DNA from: Micromonospora sp. RP3T
Lineage (GTDB): Bacteria; Actinomycetota; Actinomycetes; Mycobacteriales; Micromonosporaceae
Length of the DNA: 64,000 nt
Reading direction: 5' to 3'
NCBI RefSeq assembly: GCF_003027925.1
Contig: NZ_PYPS01000033.1
Location: forward strand, 27,878-91,877
Positions 8,896-17,424 of this stretch are shown here, in pieces (position 1 is the first letter of the stretch; each line of letters starts with the position of its first letter). A program made the position numbers and the translations under genes. Under the pieces are notes generated by a model. The model saw only the letters and a list, made by a program, of their open reading frames with translations. It made no database searches and had not been told where the DNA came from.

Positions 8896-9567
8896 ATGCA
8901 CCTGCTGCTCTCCGGCATCGTCGGCTCGGTCGCGTACGGGCTGGCCGGCCCCGGCTCGGACACCGACCGGCTCGGCGTCTTCGCGGCGCCGACGGTGGCG
9001 TTCCACGGCCTGCGTCCGCCCCGGGAGTCGGTGGTCACCACCGAGCCGGACGTCACGCTGCACGAGGCCCGGAAGTACGCGCTGCTGGCGCTGAGCGGCA
9101 ACCCGACCGCCACCGAGCTGATGTGGTTGCCGGACGACTGCTACGAGACCCGGACCGGCTTCGGCGATCGACTGATCGGCATCCGGTCGGCGTTCCTCAG
9201 CGCGCCCCGGGTCCGGGACGCCTATCTCGGCTACGCCTCGCAGCAGTTCCGGAGGCTGACCACCGCGCCGGCGGACGTGGGCGGCCGGCGACGGTCGGCC
9301 AAGCACGCCCGGCACCTGGCCCGGCTTCTGCACCAGGGCCGGGTCCTCTACGCCACCGGCGTGCTGGAGATCCGGCTGGCCGACCCGGAGTGGTTCCGGG
9401 CGTTCGGCGAGCGGGTCGCCGGTGGCGCGCTGGCCGAGGCGCAGGCGCTGGTGGCGAGCGCCGAGGCGGACTTCGCCAGGATCCGCACGCCGCTGCCGGA
9501 GCGCCCGGACGAGGAACCGGTGGAGCGGTGGCTGCTCGACGTCCGGACGGCCCACCTGCCGCACTGA
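8896..9567 (+). CDS. Predicted nucleotidyltransferase (COG3541-like)
   Basis: A 223-residue protein of the DNA polymerase beta-type nucleotidyltransferase superfamily. The N-terminal motif GSVAYGLAGPGSDTDRLGV (residues 10-28) gives the GS pair and the acidic residues D22 and D24. The rest, including HEARKYALLALSGNP near 60-75, matches the COG3541 type. The reaction is unknown; members may transfer nucleotides to protein or RNA targets. ATG 8896 is chosen because the upstream extension from 8830 is antisense to the promoter of the SDR gene and lacks family support. It is a monocistronic gene. Confidence 0.87.
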   Translation: MHLLLSGIVGSVAYGLAGPGSDTDRLGVFAAPTVAFHGLRPPRESVVTTEPDVTLHEARKYALLALSGNPTATELMWLPDDCYETRTGFGDRLIGIRSAFLSAPRVRDAYLGYASQQFRRLTTAPADVGGRRRSAKHARHLARLLHQGRVLYATGVLEIRLADPEWFRAFGERVAGGALAEAQALVASAEADFARIRTPLPERPDEEPVERWLLDVRTAHLPH

Positions 9568-9671
9568 CCCATACGGACCCATATGCCCTTCCGGGGTCAC
9601 CAGGATGTGAAGAAGTCGATACGGTGCGCTGCGTCGGACCGTGAAACGGCCGACGCACACGGGGAGGACAC

Positions 9672-11981
9672 ATGATTGACAGGCGTCGCCGTATGTGGGC
9701 GATCGTCGCGGTGGGCGGGTTGGCCGCCGCACTGCTCACTGGTGGGACCGCATCGGCAGTGGCCGGCGGTGCGGAGGTGCCCGACGGCGGCTTCCCGTTC
9801 ACCGCCAAGATCAGTTTCGGTGACCTGCGCAGTTGCACCGGGGCGCTCGTCGCCAGCCGCTGGGTCGTCACCGCGAAGTCGTGCTTCGCGGACGGCACGG
9901 CACCCGTGGCCGAGGGCGCACCGGGCCGCCCGACCACCGCCCTGGTGGGGCGGACCAACCTGGCCGGGCAGGCCGGGCACCGACTCGCGGTCACCACGGT
10001 CGTCCCGCACCCGACCCGGAACGTGCTGCTCGCCGAGCTGTCCGCGCCGGTCACCGACGTGACGCCGGTGGCCTGGTCCAGCACCGCGCCCGCGCCGGAC
10101 GAGACACTGCGGGTCACCGGCTACGGCCGGACCGCGACCGAGTGGGTGCCCGACCGCCTGCACACGGCCACCGTCAACGTCACCGGCGTGGGGGCCGCCA
10201 CGATCGACGTGGACGGCACCTCGACGGCGGCGACCATCTGCCGGGGCGACGGCGGCGGGCCGGCGTTCCGGGAGACGGGCTCAGGCGTCGCGCTCGTGGC
10301 GATCAACGACACCAGTTGGCAGCACGGCTGCCTCGGCGAGACGGAGACCCGCACCGGTGCGACCCAGACCCGCCTGGACGACCTGGGCGACTGGTTCCGG
10401 CAGAGCGTGCGCCTCCAGCCGTACGCGTTGACCAACACCGTCACCGGCGAGTTCAGCGGGGACCAGCGCGACGACCTGCTGGCGGTCGAGGCGGGCACCG
10501 GCAGGCTGTGGCTCCACCCGGGCACCACCACCGACCGACTCTGGGGTGACCGGGTGCAGGTCCGGCCCGACGTCACCTGGGGCGCCTACCGCGACCTGAT
10601 CGCCGGCCACTTCGACGGGGACGCCTACGAGGACCTGGTCGGCATCGAGACCGCCACCGACAAGCTCTGGCTCTTTCCGGGCACCGGCACACCCGCGGTG
10701 CTCGGGCCGCGCGTGGAGGCCGGCGTCGGGTGGGGCGACTTCACCGACCTGGTCGCCGGCCGGTTCAACCGCGACGGCTACGAGGACATCGCGGCGGTCG
10801 CGCTCAGCACGGGTCAACTCATGATGTGGCCGGGCACGGCGCCCGGCGGTGCCTTCTTCAGCACCCGCACCGAGATCGGGTCCGCCGGCTGGACCAGCCT
10901 CCGCGACCTGGTCGCCGGCCGGTTCAACCGCGACGGCTACGACGACGTCGTGGCCGTGGACAAGGCCACCGGCAATGTCCTCATGTATCCCGGCACCGCC
11001 GCCGGCGGAGCCTCCTGGGGCACGAGGAGCGCGATCACTGCCGGCGGCCGGACGCTGAGCGCGGTCACCGCCGGCCGGCTCAACCCCGACGGGTACGACG
11101 ACCTGCTCGCCACGGAGGGCGACCAGACCTGGCTCTATCCCGGCACCAGCGCCGGCGGCCCGCTCGGTGCGCGGGTCACGCCGCTCGGCCGGGTCCCGGC
11201 GCTCCAGCCGCACGGCCTGCTGGAGGCGGTCACCGGCGAGTTCACCCGCGACCAGTACGCCGACCTGATCGGCGTCGAGCGGGTCACCGGCCGGCTCTGG
11301 CTCTACCCGGGCACGGGCACCGGCCGCTGGGGCACCCGGGTCGTGGTGGGCGTCGGCTGGACCGGCATGCGGGACCTCACCGTGGGCCGGTTCACCGCGG
11401 ACAACTACGACGACCTGCTCGCCATCGACTCCACCGGCAACCTCTGGCTCTGGCCGGGCCTGGCGGGCGGCACCGACTGGGGCCCCCGGAGCACCAAGCC
11501 GGTCGGCGTCGGCTGGCAGGGCCTGGAGCGGCTCACCACCGGCCGGTTCAACGACGACACGTACGACGACCTGGTCGCCGTGGACAAAGCCACCGGCAAG
11601 CTGCGCATGTGGCCCGGGCGCGGCAACGCGACCTGGTCGACGGGCGTCGACCTGGACACGTCGAACTGGAACGCCCTGGGCGCGGTGGCGCGGGGCCGGT
11701 TCAACCGCGACTCGTACGACGACCTGACGGCGGTGGAGAAGAGCACCGGCAAGCTGTGGCTCTACCCGGGCCGGAGTGGGGGCGGGTTCGGCTCCCGGGT
11801 AGAGGTGTTCGGCAGCGGCTGGGCCGGCCGGGACGAGCTCGTCTCGATCCGGTTCGACCAGGACGGTTACGACGACCTGATCGCGGGCGAGGCGGCGAGC
11901 GGGCGGGTATGGGTCCATCCCGGCACCGCCGCGGGTGGCGCGGCGTGGGGCGACCCGACGGAGTTCGGTCCGCTGGGCTGA
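9672..11981 (+). CDS. Secreted trypsin-fold pseudoprotease with ten FG-GAP-like repeats
   Basis: A 769-residue exported protein. A signal peptide covers residues 1-29 (cleavage after TASA), and the ribosome site GGGGAGGA is 5 bases before ATG 9672. Residues 30-245 form an S1 (trypsin) domain with paired cysteines C55-C71 and C190-C220. All three catalytic positions are changed. His is Ser70 in VVTAKSC, Asp is Asn117 in RNVLLAEL, and Ser is Gly194 in GDGGGP. Residues 258-769 hold ten repeats of about 52 residues (GRFNRDGYDDLxAVxxxTGxLWLYPG), probably a calcium-binding beta-propeller array. It is therefore likely a binding or adhesion protein, not a protease. Standing alone with its own short promoter region, it has no operon partner. 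Confidence 0.9.
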   Translation: MIDRRRRMWAIVAVGGLAAALLTGGTASAVAGGAEVPDGGFPFTAKISFGDLRSCTGALVASRWVVTAKSCFADGTAPVAEGAPGRPTTALVGRTNLAGQAGHRLAVTTVVPHPTRNVLLAELSAPVTDVTPVAWSSTAPAPDETLRVTGYGRTATEWVPDRLHTATVNVTGVGAATIDVDGTSTAATICRGDGGGPAFRETGSGVALVAINDTSWQHGCLGETETRTGATQTRLDDLGDWFRQSVRLQPYALTNTVTGEFSGDQRDDLLAVEAGTGRLWLHPGTTTDRLWGDRVQVRPDVTWGAYRDLIAGHFDGDAYEDLVGIETATDKLWLFPGTGTPAVLGPRVEAGVGWGDFTDLVAGRFNRDGYEDIAAVALSTGQLMMWPGTAPGGAFFSTRTEIGSAGWTSLRDLVAGRFNRDGYDDVVAVDKATGNVLMYPGTAAGGASWGTRSAITAGGRTLSAVTAGRLNPDGYDDLLATEGDQTWLYPGTSAGGPLGARVTPLGRVPALQPHGLLEAVTGEFTRDQYADLIGVERVTGRLWLYPGTGTGRWGTRVVVGVGWTGMRDLTVGRFTADNYDDLLAIDSTGNLWLWPGLAGGTDWGPRSTKPVGVGWQGLERLTTGRFNDDTYDDLVAVDKATGKLRMWPGRGNATWSTGVDLDTSNWNALGAVARGRFNRDSYDDLTAVEKSTGKLWLYPGRSGGGFGSRVEVFGSGWAGRDELVSIRFDQDGYDDLIAGEAASGRVWVHPGTAAGGAAWGDPTEFGPLG

Positions 11982-12033
11982 CCCTGGGTTCTTCGCGTGG
12001 GGCCGGCGGCACGTCGCCGCCGGCCCTTGCGGG

Positions 12034-12771
12034 TCAGTCCGCCAGGCGGACCCGGACCCGGCGGTTGGCTCGGCCCTTGCTCTCCACCTTGACCACCTGG
12101 ACCTTGCCGATCTGGGCGGTGGAGGCGACGTGCGTGCCGCCGTCGGCCTGCACGTCCAGCCCGACGATGTCGACGATCCGCACCTCCTGCTCGTCCGGCG
12201 GGATCAGGTTGGACTGGGTGCGGATGATGTCCGGCAGCGCCAACGCGTCGGCGCGCGGCAGCACCCGGACCGCGACCGAACGGTCGGCGGCCACCTCGGC
12301 GTTCACCAGCTCCTCGATGCGGGTCTTGAAGTCCGACGGCACCTCGGGGAGGTTGAAGTCCATCCGGGCCTCCCCCGGTTCCATGTTGCCGCCGGTGACC
12401 AGCGCACCGAAGTCCCGGAACACCACGCCGCAGAGCACGTGCAGCCCGGAGTGGGTCCGCATCAGCATGGTCCGGCGGGCGTCCTCCACCGCGCCGGTGA
12501 CGTCGACGCCGACCGGCGGCACCGGGTCACCCTCGGCCGGGATCAGCCACAGGTCGTCGCCCTTGCGGGTGCCCACGATCCGGGTCTGTACGCCCTGCCA
12601 GAGCAGCACCCCGTGGTCCGGTGGCTGGCCCCCGCCGCCCGGGTAGAACGCCGACCGGTCCAGCACGATGCCCTGCTCGGGGTCGGCCGCCAGCACCCGG
12701 CACGTCCACTCGCGCAACGTGGGGTCGGCGAGGTCGAGGCGGTGCGTACGGCCGTGGTGTGTGACGCCCAT
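12034..12771 (-). CDS. Alanyl-tRNA editing protein, AlaX type
   Basis: A 245-residue free-standing relative of the AlaRS editing domain, which hydrolyses mischarged Ser- or Gly-tRNA(Ala). The first zinc pair is H107 and H111 in THSGLHVL. The second motif is DGGTH (210-214), with H214 retained but Asp where CGGTH proteins have the zinc-binding Cys. A GGGGQP segment near residue 46 fits the N-terminal subdomain. ATG 12771 gives a natural N-terminus; the longer upstream frame is antisense to the hydrolase gene. It lies just downstream of the hydrolase gene on the same strand. Confidence 0.9.
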   Translation of the reverse strand: MGVTHHGRTHRLDLADPTLREWTCRVLAADPEQGIVLDRSAFYPGGGGQPPDHGVLLWQGVQTRIVGTRKGDDLWLIPAEGDPVPPVGVDVTGAVEDARRTMLMRTHSGLHVLCGVVFRDFGALVTGGNMEPGEARMDFNLPEVPSDFKTRIEELVNAEVAADRSVAVRVLPRADALALPDIIRTQSNLIPPDEQEVRIVDIVGLDVQADGGTHVASTAQIGKVQVVKVESKGRANRRVRVRLAD

Positions 12772-12782
12772 GCCGCCCGACG

Positions 12783-13670
12783 TTACCCGTTGAGGAACGA
12801 CGAGATGCGCTCCCGCACATCGGCGCGTTCGGTCCAGAGCACGCCGGGCCGGTCGTACACGTGCAGGGTGGCGGCCGGCAGCGCGGCGGCGAGCTGCTCC
12901 GCGACGGCGACCGGGTGCAGGTCGTCGTCGACGCAGCCGATCACCAGCGCCGGGGCGGTGACCGCGGCGAGCGCGTCGGCGTCGTCCAGCGGGGCCTGGC
13001 CGGGCAGGCTGGCGAGGCCGGGCGCGAGCCCGTCGCGCAGCAGTTGATCGAGCCGTTGCCGCAGGTAGGCCCAGCCGGCCGGGGTGTTGCGGACCGACGG
13101 TGGCAGCTCCAGCGACACGACCTCGGCGAGCGCGTGCGCGTCGCCGTCGGCCACCGCGTCGAGCAGGCCGGTGAGGCGGGCCCGCGCCACCTCGCCGCGC
13201 GGCGTGTCCAGCACCGCGGGGAGGAAGAAGACGAGTTTCTCGAAGCGTTCCGGGCTCTCGGCAAGCAGCCGGCACAGCGCGCCCGCGCCGAGGCTGGCGC
13301 CGAACGCCCGGGTGGCGCCGCCCAGGTCGGCGACGGCCCGCAGGTCACGGGCGAGGTCGAGGTAGGTCCACGGCCCGGGTGGGGAGTCGGACCGGCCGTG
13401 CCCCCGGAACTGGAAGAAGACCCGCCGGCCGGTGACGCCGCTGCCGAACGGCCGGGTGGTGGCGATGCCGTTGCCCAACCCGTGCGCGAACACGGTGACG
13501 GGCTCGCCGACGCCGGTGACCAGGCGTTCCAGGCTCACCCCGTGCGGGGTGTCGACAAGTTCCGTCTCCGGCTCGGGCAGCGCCGGCCGGCCGGTCCGTG
13601 GCCCGCCGGGGCCGGGCCCCCAGGTGCGGGGGCCGCCGTCCGGTGGCGGGGGCCAGCGGAAACCTCTCAC
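12783..13670 (-). CDS. Alpha/beta-fold hydrolase
   Basis: A 295-residue hydrolase. The oxyanion segment VFAHGLGN is near residues 59-66, the nucleophile elbow is GASLGAG near 123-129, and a candidate acid is in CVDDDLHP. The usual C-terminal catalytic His (GH motif) is not obvious, so the triad assignment is incomplete. GTG 13670 overlaps the stop of the DUF2516 gene (GTGA), which fixes the start and shows coupling. In this operon the order is HTH, HbhA, DUF2516, hydrolase. Substrate unknown. Confidence 0.85.
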   Translation of the reverse strand: MRGFRWPPPPDGGPRTWGPGPGGPRTGRPALPEPETELVDTPHGVSLERLVTGVGEPVTVFAHGLGNGIATTRPFGSGVTGRRVFFQFRGHGRSDSPPGPWTYLDLARDLRAVADLGGATRAFGASLGAGALCRLLAESPERFEKLVFFLPAVLDTPRGEVARARLTGLLDAVADGDAHALAEVVSLELPPSVRNTPAGWAYLRQRLDQLLRDGLAPGLASLPGQAPLDDADALAAVTAPALVIGCVDDDLHPVAVAEQLAAALPAATLHVYDRPGVLWTERADVRERISSFLNG

Positions 13671-13981
13671 CAGGACCCTCGGCCGTCGTGCAGGTCCCGT
13701 AGGCCGGGTCGCACGTCGAGCAGGTAGATGAGGCCGGCCGCGATGCCGATCAGTCCGAAGAGGCTGATCGGGCCGAAGCCCAGCAGCGTCAGCAGCAGGC
13801 AGACCGCCAGGATGGCGACCCAGCCGCCCTTGGGCAGTGTGCCGAGGGCGGCGAAGCCGTCGCCGCGCTGGGTGAGTGCGTGCACCAGGGCCACGCCCTG
13901 GATGACCAGGGCGAAGACGAGCAGGATCAGCTGAATCACGGAGCGGACTTCGAACGCGAAGATCGGCGCGGCGTAGGCCAT
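13667..13981 (-). CDS. DUF2516-family membrane protein
   Basis: A 104-residue protein with three hydrophobic segments at about residues 14-37, 52-72 and 73-88. This size and topology match the DUF2516 family, which lies next to hbhA in mycobacteria (Rv0476). The same neighbour is present here, 72 bases upstream. Function unknown. The downstream hydrolase start overlaps its stop. Confidence 0.88.
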   Translation of the reverse strand: MAYAAPIFAFEVRSVIQLILLVFALVIQGVALVHALTQRGDGFAALGTLPKGGWVAILAVCLLLTLLGFGPISLFGLIGIAAGLIYLLDVRPGLRDLHDGRGSW

Positions 13982-14053
13982 GTCGGCAAGCTTATGCCGA
14001 GACCCCGGAAACGTCCGACAGGACGCTGTCCGGGGCCTCGGTGGAGAGTCGGG

Positions 14054-14731
14054 TCACTCGGCGGCGGGGCGGGTCCGCTTCGTGGCCTTCGGCAGCTTCG
14101 CCGACGGGGTGTCCGGCTTGCCGGCAGCGGCCCGGGTGGCGGTCGCCTTGGTGGCCCGGGTCCGCTTCACGGCGGCCGGCTTGGCGGCCACCGCCTCGGC
14201 GACCTCGGCCGGGCTCGGCACCTCGGTCTTCGGGGCCTCGGCCGTCCCGGTCTTCGGGGCCACGGTCGACACGGCGGCCGGCGCGGTCTCGGCGGTCGCC
14301 TCGATGTCGGCGTTCACCGTGTCGGCGGCCTCCAGCACACCGGCGCCGACGACCCGCTCGCCCCGGGCGACCAGCTCGGCGTACGCGGCCAGGGCGCGCT
14401 CCTGCGCGGCGTACGCGCCGGCCACCACGGCGGCGGCGTTGCGGGTGGCGGCCTCACGGAGCTTGTCGAGCTGAGCAGCCTCGCGGAGCTGGTCGAGGTC
14501 GGTGGAGCGCAGCCCGGTGGCGGTCAGGTTGGCCGTCTTCAGCGTCTCGGTGGCCTTCTGGCGCAGCTCGTAGCTGGTGCCGACGGCCTTGCCGCCGAGG
14601 TCGGCCACGACCCGCGTGCCCAGGCCGCTGACCACGGTGGGCAGCTTGCGGAGCTGCTCCAGGGCCAGCTCGCCGGCGCCGGCGGCGGCGTAGAGGGGGG
14701 CGGGGATGCGGTTGGTCTTCGGCTGGGTCAT
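14054..14731 (-). CDS. hbhA: HbhA-like heparin-binding hemagglutinin homologue
   Basis: A 225-residue Ala/Lys-rich protein. A long helical, probably coiled-coil part covers residues 1-150 (PLYAAAGAGELALEQLRKLP start). A Lys/Ala/Thr/Pro tail follows (AAVKRTRATKATATRAAAGK). In mycobacteria the HbhA Lys-rich tail binds heparan sulfate; in non-pathogenic actinobacteria the role is unclear, possibly in lipid inclusions or cell envelope. Its ATG overlaps the stop of the upstream HTH gene (ATGA), matching the mycobacterial pair Rv0474-Rv0475. Annotation as hbhA rests on this order plus composition. Confidence 0.83.
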   Translation of the reverse strand: MTQPKTNRIPAPLYAAAGAGELALEQLRKLPTVVSGLGTRVVADLGGKAVGTSYELRQKATETLKTANLTATGLRSTDLDQLREAAQLDKLREAATRNAAAVVAGAYAAQERALAAYAELVARGERVVGAGVLEAADTVNADIEATAETAPAAVSTVAPKTGTAEAPKTEVPSPAEVAEAVAAKPAAVKRTRATKATATRAAAGKPDTPSAKLPKATKRTRPAAE

Positions 14732-15375
14732 GACTGCTCCTCTTCGGCCGCACCGGCGGCCTTCCGGGCCGCCCGGCGGGCGGTCGTGCGTTCACGGGCG
14801 GCGGTGGTCGGCGCGGGCGCGGGGCCCGCCTCGGTGACGGCTACCGATTCGAGGACGGCCTCGGTCGGGGTGCCGTCGGGTGTCACGGGGCCGGTCGCGG
14901 CCGGCGCGACGGTGGCCGGGGCCTCGGGCGCGGTGGCCGGCTCGGCGGCCTCCGTGGCCTCCGCCGGCTCGGGCGGGGCAGCGGTCGGCTCGGTGGGCTC
15001 CACCGGTCCGGCCGTGCCGGTCGCCTCGGCCAGGCGCGCGTTCTCCCGGCGGAACGTCTCGTAGATCTGGGTGAGCGACTGCTTCTGGGCCATGGTCAGC
15101 TCGGCGTCGACCGCGATGGCCGCGAGCACACCCTGCCCCTCCTTGTCGTCCAGCAGTCCGGCCCGCAGGTACATCGCCGGGGTGGAGACGCGTAGCGCGC
15201 TGGCGAGCTGCTGGAGCACCTCGGCGCTCGGCTTGCGCAGCCCGCGCTCGATCTGGCTCAGGTACGGGTTGCTGACGCCGGCCTGCTCGGCGAGCTGACG
15301 CAGTGAGATCTTCGCGTTGCGCCGCAGGTCGCGAATGAACCCGCCGACATCGGGAAGGTCCTTGCTGGTGGCCAT
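14728..15375 (-). CDS. XRE-type HTH regulator upstream of hbhA (Rv0474-like)
   Basis: A 215-residue protein. An N-terminal XRE DNA-binding domain (residues 10-70, SLRQLAEQAGVSNPYLSQIE) is followed by a helical region to about residue 118. A long Ala/Pro/Glu/Thr-rich disordered tail fills the rest. The mycobacterial equivalent Rv0474 is shorter and lies in the same place, directly before hbhA. It is likely autoregulatory; three GCTAGC palindromes and a GTTAGC half-match lie just upstream of its start. The gene overlaps hbhA by 4 bases. Confidence 0.88.
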   Translation of the reverse strand: MATSKDLPDVGGFIRDLRRNAKISLRQLAEQAGVSNPYLSQIERGLRKPSAEVLQQLASALRVSTPAMYLRAGLLDDKEGQGVLAAIAVDAELTMAQKQSLTQIYETFRRENARLAEATGTAGPVEPTEPTAAPPEPAEATEAAEPATAPEAPATVAPAATGPVTPDGTPTEAVLESVAVTEAGPAPAPTTAARERTTARRAARKAAGAAEEEQS

Positions 15376-15383
15376 GACTCAAC

Positions 15384-15433
15384 GCTAGCGCGCGCTGCTA
15401 GCTGCTGCAAGCAAAGTGCTAGCCAGAGTTAGC
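15384..15433. promoter_or_regulatory. Cluster of GCTAGC palindromes upstream of the HTH-hbhA operon
   Basis: GCTAGC occurs at 15384-15389, 15397-15402 and 15418-15423, with GTTAGC at 15428-15433. Four matches to a 6-bp palindrome within 50 bases, between a regulator start (15375) and a divergent hydrolase gene (15488), look like a cooperative operator. The protein that binds is not known; the adjacent XRE regulator is the first candidate. Confidence 0.55.
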
Positions 15434-15487
15434 GACGTCACCCGAAGTCGGTTGCGGGGTCGGCGTCCGCCTCCGTACCGTTCCGCC

Positions 15488-16285
15488 GTGACGAAGATCG
15501 AGATCAACGGCGCGGCGCTCGCCTACGACGAAGCGGGCAGCGGCAGCGTCGTGATGCTGCTGCACGCCGGCATCGCGGACCGGCGGATGTGGCGCGACCA
15601 GGTGCCGGCGCTCGCCGCCCGGCACCGGGTGATCGTCCCGGACCTGCGCGGCTACGGCGAGTCGGAGCTGCCGCCCGAGCCGTTTGCGCACCACGACGAC
15701 GTGGTCGGGCTGCTCGACGCGTTGGGCGTCGAGCGGGCCGCGCTGGTGGGCTGTTCGTTCGGCGGCCGGGTCGCGGTGGACACCTCGCTGGCTCACCCGG
15801 ACCGGGTGAGCGCGCTGGCGCTGTTCGGCGCCCCGCTCTCCGGCCACGAGTGGTCCGAGGAGACCGAACAGCTCTGGGAGGACCTGGTCGGCGAGGTGGA
15901 CCCGGAGGACTTCGGGGCCACCGCCGCCGGGGAGGTGCGGTTCTGGGTGGTCGGCCCGAGCCGGGAGCCGGCCGATGTCGACCCCGAACTGATCCGGTTC
16001 GCCGAGGAGATGGACCGCCGGGCGCTCGCCGCCGAGCAGGCACTCAGCGCGGTCGAGGTGGGCGAGCTGGACCCGCCGGCCGCCGACCGCCTGGGCGAGC
16101 TGCGGATGCCGGTGCTGGCCGCGGCCGGCGCCGACGACATCCCCGACATCCGCCGCCTGGCCGACCGCATCGCCGCCGAGGCACCCCACGGGGTACGCCT
16201 CCCCGACGTCCCGAACGCCGCCCACCTGTTCCCCCTGGAGCACCCCACCGAGGTCAACACCGCACTCCTCGCCTTCCTCCCCTGA
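15488..16285 (+). CDS. Alpha/beta-fold hydrolase (proline iminopeptidase/haloperoxidase-like)
   Basis: A 265-residue alpha/beta hydrolase with a complete apparent triad. Nucleophile Ser is in GCSFGGR (about residues 87-93), the acid is in AGADDIPD (about 215-222), and His is in NAAHLFPLEHP (about 243-253). The oxyanion motif LLHAGIADRRMW is near residues 23-34. GTG 15488 begins the family-like N-terminus VTKIEINGAAL. It is divergent from the hbhA operon and separated by an imperfect inverted repeat from the convergent asparaginase gene. Substrate unknown. Confidence 0.88.
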   Translation: MTKIEINGAALAYDEAGSGSVVMLLHAGIADRRMWRDQVPALAARHRVIVPDLRGYGESELPPEPFAHHDDVVGLLDALGVERAALVGCSFGGRVAVDTSLAHPDRVSALALFGAPLSGHEWSEETEQLWEDLVGEVDPEDFGATAAGEVRFWVVGPSREPADVDPELIRFAEEMDRRALAAEQALSAVEVGELDPPAADRLGELRMPVLAAAGADDIPDIRRLADRIAAEAPHGVRLPDVPNAAHLFPLEHPTEVNTALLAFLP

Positions 16286-16296
16286 CCACCCTTCGT

Positions 16297-16365
16297 TGAT
16301 CTTGCAGTTGCCGCCCCGGCAAACCGGGCACGACGGGCGGGATGGGGGCCGCAAGTGCAAGATCA
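16297..16365. terminator. Bidirectional terminator-like inverted repeat
   Basis: TGATCTTGCAGTTGCCGCCCC (16297-16317) pairs with 16345-16365, GGGGCCGCAAGTGCAAGATCA, with two mismatches over 21 bases. It sits exactly between the 3' ends of the convergent hydrolase and asparaginase genes. There is no T-tract. Confidence 0.7.
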
Positions 16366-16370
16366 GCGGG

Positions 16371-17330
16371 TCACCAGAGGGGGCGGACGGCGCCTACCGG
16401 GAGGCCGCCGCCCAACAGGGGAACCTCGGCGTACTCGGTGAGGATGGGGGCGGTCAGGCCCAGCCGGATCAGGGCGGAGGTCAGGACCGGCATCCGCGGG
16501 CGGGCGGCACCGTCGTCGATCTTGAGGGCGACCGCGCCGACGCCCGGGACCGCCGCCGCGATCACCCCCTCCGCGCCGATCTTGGCGAGCAGACCGGGTA
16601 CGCCACGCATCAGCCGGGTATCATCGGCCCGGGTGCCGCCGACCAGCTCCGGGTACGCGCGCATGGCGTCCGCCACGGTCCGCTCCACGGTGCCCGGCTC
16701 GGCGGTGACCAGCCGCAGGAACGCGCGCGCCAGCCCGGTCACCGACACGGCGTGCACGGGCGCGCCGCAGCCGTCCACCCCCACCGCCGCCGCCCGCTCC
16801 CCGGCGAACTCCTCGACGGTGGCGGTCAGCCGCTGCTGGAGCGGGTGCTCCGGCCGCCAGTACCCGTCCCCCGACCAGCCGGCGGCCCGGCAGGTCAACA
16901 GCATGCCGGCATGCTTGCCGGAGCAGTTCATCAGCACCCGGGACGGGCCGCCACCGGCCCGTAGCACCGCCTCCCGGGCGGCCTCACCGAACGGCAGGTC
17001 CGGCGGGCAGTGCAGCGCCTCCGGGGTCAGGCCGGCGCCCCGGAGCAGCGCGGTGACGCGTTCGACGTGGAACTCCTCACCGGCGTGGCTCGCGGCGACC
17101 AACGCCACGTCGGCCGGGTCGGTCAGCGCGAGCCCGGCCCGGAGCATGCCGATCGCCTGCATCGGCTTGTTCGACGACCGGGGGAAGATCGGCGAACCGA
17201 CGTCGCCGGCGCCGGCGACCGGCGTGCCGGCGGCGTCCAGCACCACCACGGAACCACGGTGGACGCCCTCCACGAACCCGGACCGGACCACCTCGGCGAG
17301 CGGCACGCCGCCCTCGTACGTCTTTCCCAC
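16371..17330 (-). CDS. Asparaginase of the AnsA/COG4448 (thermolabile, rhizobial) type
   Basis: A 319-residue enzyme predicted to convert L-asparagine to aspartate and ammonia. Family segments include the N-terminal RSGFVEGVHRGSVVVLD, the PIFPRSSNKPMQA motif near residue 48, the NCSGKHAGML motif near 134-143 and a GVDGCGAPVHA segment near 184. The SxxK within RSSNKP is characteristic of this serine-dependent class, unlike classical L-asparaginase. It is cytosolic, with no signal peptide. The downstream side converges on the hydrolase gene. Confidence 0.9.
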   Translation of the reverse strand: MGKTYEGGVPLAEVVRSGFVEGVHRGSVVVLDAAGTPVAGAGDVGSPIFPRSSNKPMQAIGMLRAGLALTDPADVALVAASHAGEEFHVERVTALLRGAGLTPEALHCPPDLPFGEAAREAVLRAGGGPSRVLMNCSGKHAGMLLTCRAAGWSGDGYWRPEHPLQQRLTATVEEFAGERAAAVGVDGCGAPVHAVSVTGLARAFLRLVTAEPGTVERTVADAMRAYPELVGGTRADDTRLMRGVPGLLAKIGAEGVIAAAVPGVGAVALKIDDGAARPRMPVLTSALIRLGLTAPILTEYAEVPLLGGGLPVGAVRPLW

Positions 17331-17424
17331 AGGGTGGACGGTACCGACGGGGCGATCACGGCCGGCAGCGGGGTGACCTGGGACGTCGGCCGCGCGCGTA
17401 CAGGTGCGGGTGCTTGTCCGCCGC

